In this document: piece after piece, positions 5,210 through 6,141 of the stretch
Layout: each line of letters begins with the position of its first letter
Numbering within the stretch: position 1 is the stretch's first letter
Assembly (NCBI GenBank): GCA_017881285.1
Contig: JADGRD010000231.1
Coordinates: 1-6,141 of the forward strand
Length of the DNA: 6,141 nucleotides
Source: Pseudomonadota bacterium
GTDB taxonomy: Bacteria > Myxococcota_A > Polyangia > Fen-1088
Reading direction: 5' to 3'
Program-made: the position numbers and the translations under genes
Notes under the pieces: generated by a model
Database searches by the model: none
The model's input: only the letters and a program-made list of their open reading frames with translations
What the model was told of the DNA's origin: nothing

Positions 5210-6141
5210 ATGCGCGATAGACGACTCCATTGGGTCGCTCTCCCACTTCTTCTCGGGTTCCTAGGGTGCGGAGCTGCAGGAACGGGAGACGCTCCCGGCC
5301 GAGGCGGATCCAGCGGCAATGGCAGCAGCGCAGGCAGTGGCGGGGCGACCGGCAGTGGCGGGGCGACTGCCTCGGGTGGCGCGACCAGCTCTGGTGGGGT
5401 CACCAGCTCGGGTGGGGTCACCAGCTCGGGCGGGGTCACCGGCTCGGGCGGGGTCACCGGCTCGGGCGGGGCGACCGTCTCGGGTGGCGCGACCGGCTCG
5501 GGTGGGGCGACCGCCTCGGGAGGTAGGGGCTCGGGTGGCATCATCGGGAGTGGCGGCGCAACCGCTTCCGGCGGTAGCACGGGACGTGGCGGGGCAACCG
5601 GCTCAGGTGGCGCATCCGGTTCGGGTGGCAGCACGGGACGCGGCGGCATGACCGGTTCTGGTGGCGCAACCGGCGTGGGTGGTGCGACCAGTTCCGGCGG
5701 GGCCACGGGCGGGGGCGGCGGCACGGGATCCGGCGCCGCGGTGCCGAGCCCCGGCTGCGGCAAGACACCCACGCTGGCAAAGAGCGTACCGCCCCCCAGC
5801 ACCAAGATGAACTACATCACGATCACGAGCAGCGGAAAAAGCCGACGGTACCTTCTCTGGTATCCCGACAACTACGACAACAGCAAACCGTACCGCTTGG
5901 TCATGGCCTACCACTGGATGAGTGGCAGCGCGAGTCAGGTCTTCGACTGCAAGACCGAGGGGATATCGTGCTACACGACCCAAACCCCGTTCTTCGGGCT
6001 TCTGAGCCTTGCCGACAACAGCACCATTTTCGTCACGCCCGATGGGATTGATGCCGGATGGGCCAACACCGATGGTCGAGACACGACCTTGACCGATGAC
6101 ATCCTCAAGCAGGTCGAGGCTGACCTTTGCATCGATACCAC
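5210..6141 (+). CDS. Lipoprotein-like CE1-type esterase (feruloyl esterase/PHB depolymerase family), 3' end outside window
   Basis: The frame is open from 5210 to the window end (310 residues plus two bases). Residues 1-20 are a signal with basic start (RDRR), hydrophobic core and Cys20 (FLGC, near-lipobox). Residues 25-178 are a Gly/Ser/Thr/Ala spacer. From PGCGKTP (181-187) the alpha/beta-hydrolase domain begins: SRRYLLWYPDNYD (211-223), PYRLVMAYHW (227-236) whose Tyr-His-Trp fits the oxyanion region of this family, FFGLLSLADN (261-270), IFVTPDGIDAGWANTDGRD (273-291) and DLCIDT (305-310). Family members usually continue into a Gly-Phe-Ser-Tyr-Gly-Gly nucleophile just after this point; it lies outside the window, so activity cannot be judged. 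Cys183 and Cys307 may pair. Members are annotated as feruloyl esterases or polyhydroxybutyrate depolymerases; neighbouring arabinan and galactan enzymes favour a plant-polymer esterase. It starts divergently from the glycosidase fragment. Confidence 0.85.
   Translation, partial: MRDRRLHWVALPLLLGFLGCGAAGTGDAPGRGGSSGNGSSAGSGGATGSGGATASGGATSSGGVTSSGGVTSSGGVTGSGGVTGSGGATVSGGATGSGGATASGGRGSGGIIGSGGATASGGSTGRGGATGSGGASGSGGSTGRGGMTGSGGATGVGGATSSGGATGGGGGTGSGAAVPSPGCGKTPTLAKSVPPPSTKMNYITITSSGKSRRYLLWYPDNYDNSKPYRLVMAYHWMSGSASQVFDCKTEGISCYTTQTPFFGLLSLADNSTIFVTPDGIDAGWANTDGRDTTLTDDILKQVEADLCIDT
5333..5728 (+). repeat. 18-bp-based tandem repeats encoding the esterase spacer
   Basis: About 22 degenerate copies of an 18-bp unit encode Thr-Xaa-Ser-Gly-Gly-(Ala/Val) in frame through residues 42-173. 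The copies between about 5380 and 5480 are nearly identical (Ser-Gly-Gly-Val-Thr), indicating recent local expansion. The unit differs in sequence from the GH43 spacer repeat, although the resulting peptide composition is alike. Confidence 0.85.

Noticed and set aside
5089..5805. Minus-strand frame with repeated Pro-Pro-Glu-Pro-Val units (238 residues)
   Set aside because: It mirrors the esterase spacer repeats, begins inside the esterase domain, and lacks a signal or known family; it looks like a collagen- or PPE-type repeat protein only by composition.

Overview
The window looks like a myxobacterial (Polyangiales-like) chromosome region, either from an isolate or from a metagenome-assembled genome. 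Four signs point there: high GC; long Gly/Thr/Ser-rich spacers between a lipoprotein-type signal and a catalytic domain; a C-terminal Cys-Ser-Cys, transmembrane helix and Arg/Lys tail of the MYXO-CTERM type; and an ECF sigma factor followed by an overlapping small membrane-protein frame. The assignment rests on these features only, with no database search.

Layout. Positions 1-287 hold the 3' end of a Gly-rich, MYXO-CTERM-anchored surface protein. Thirty bases downstream on the same strand is a lipoprotein-like GH43 enzyme (318-1814), best matched to the exo-beta-1,3-galactanase type. Positions 1815-2047 hold a nested inverted-repeat element filling the space between convergent genes. On the minus strand (2082-3557) is a GH54 alpha-L-arabinofuranosidase catalytic domain behind a signal and Gly-rich spacer, without the usual C-terminal CBM42. 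A 387-base gene-free stretch separates it from a divergently transcribed ECF sigma factor (start near 3945, end 4541). The sigma gene overlaps the start of a decayed membrane-protein frame (4529 to about 4761). A minus-strand fragment (4797-5060) carries an intact signal peptide and the first ~60 mature residues of what looks like a secreted glycosidase-like protein, then stops. From 5210 to the window end runs the N-terminal part of a lipoprotein-like esterase of the feruloyl esterase/PHB-depolymerase (CE1-like) type, cut before its nucleophile serine.

How the parts fit together (inference): three secreted or cell-surface carbohydrate-active proteins plus the remnant of a probable fourth suggest a locus for breaking down arabinose-decorated plant polymers. 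GH54 would remove arabinofuranose side groups, GH43_24-type enzymes would trim a beta-1,3-galactan backbone, and the esterase would remove ester-linked acyl or feruloyl groups. The sigma factor sits between the enzyme genes and could control some of them, but no promoter link can be shown. No plainly new defence, mobile or RNA system was seen. The best candidates for a second look are the 233-bp inverted-repeat element, the two decayed genes flanking the 4761-4797 junction, and the expanding Gly-rich spacers shared by unrelated enzymes.
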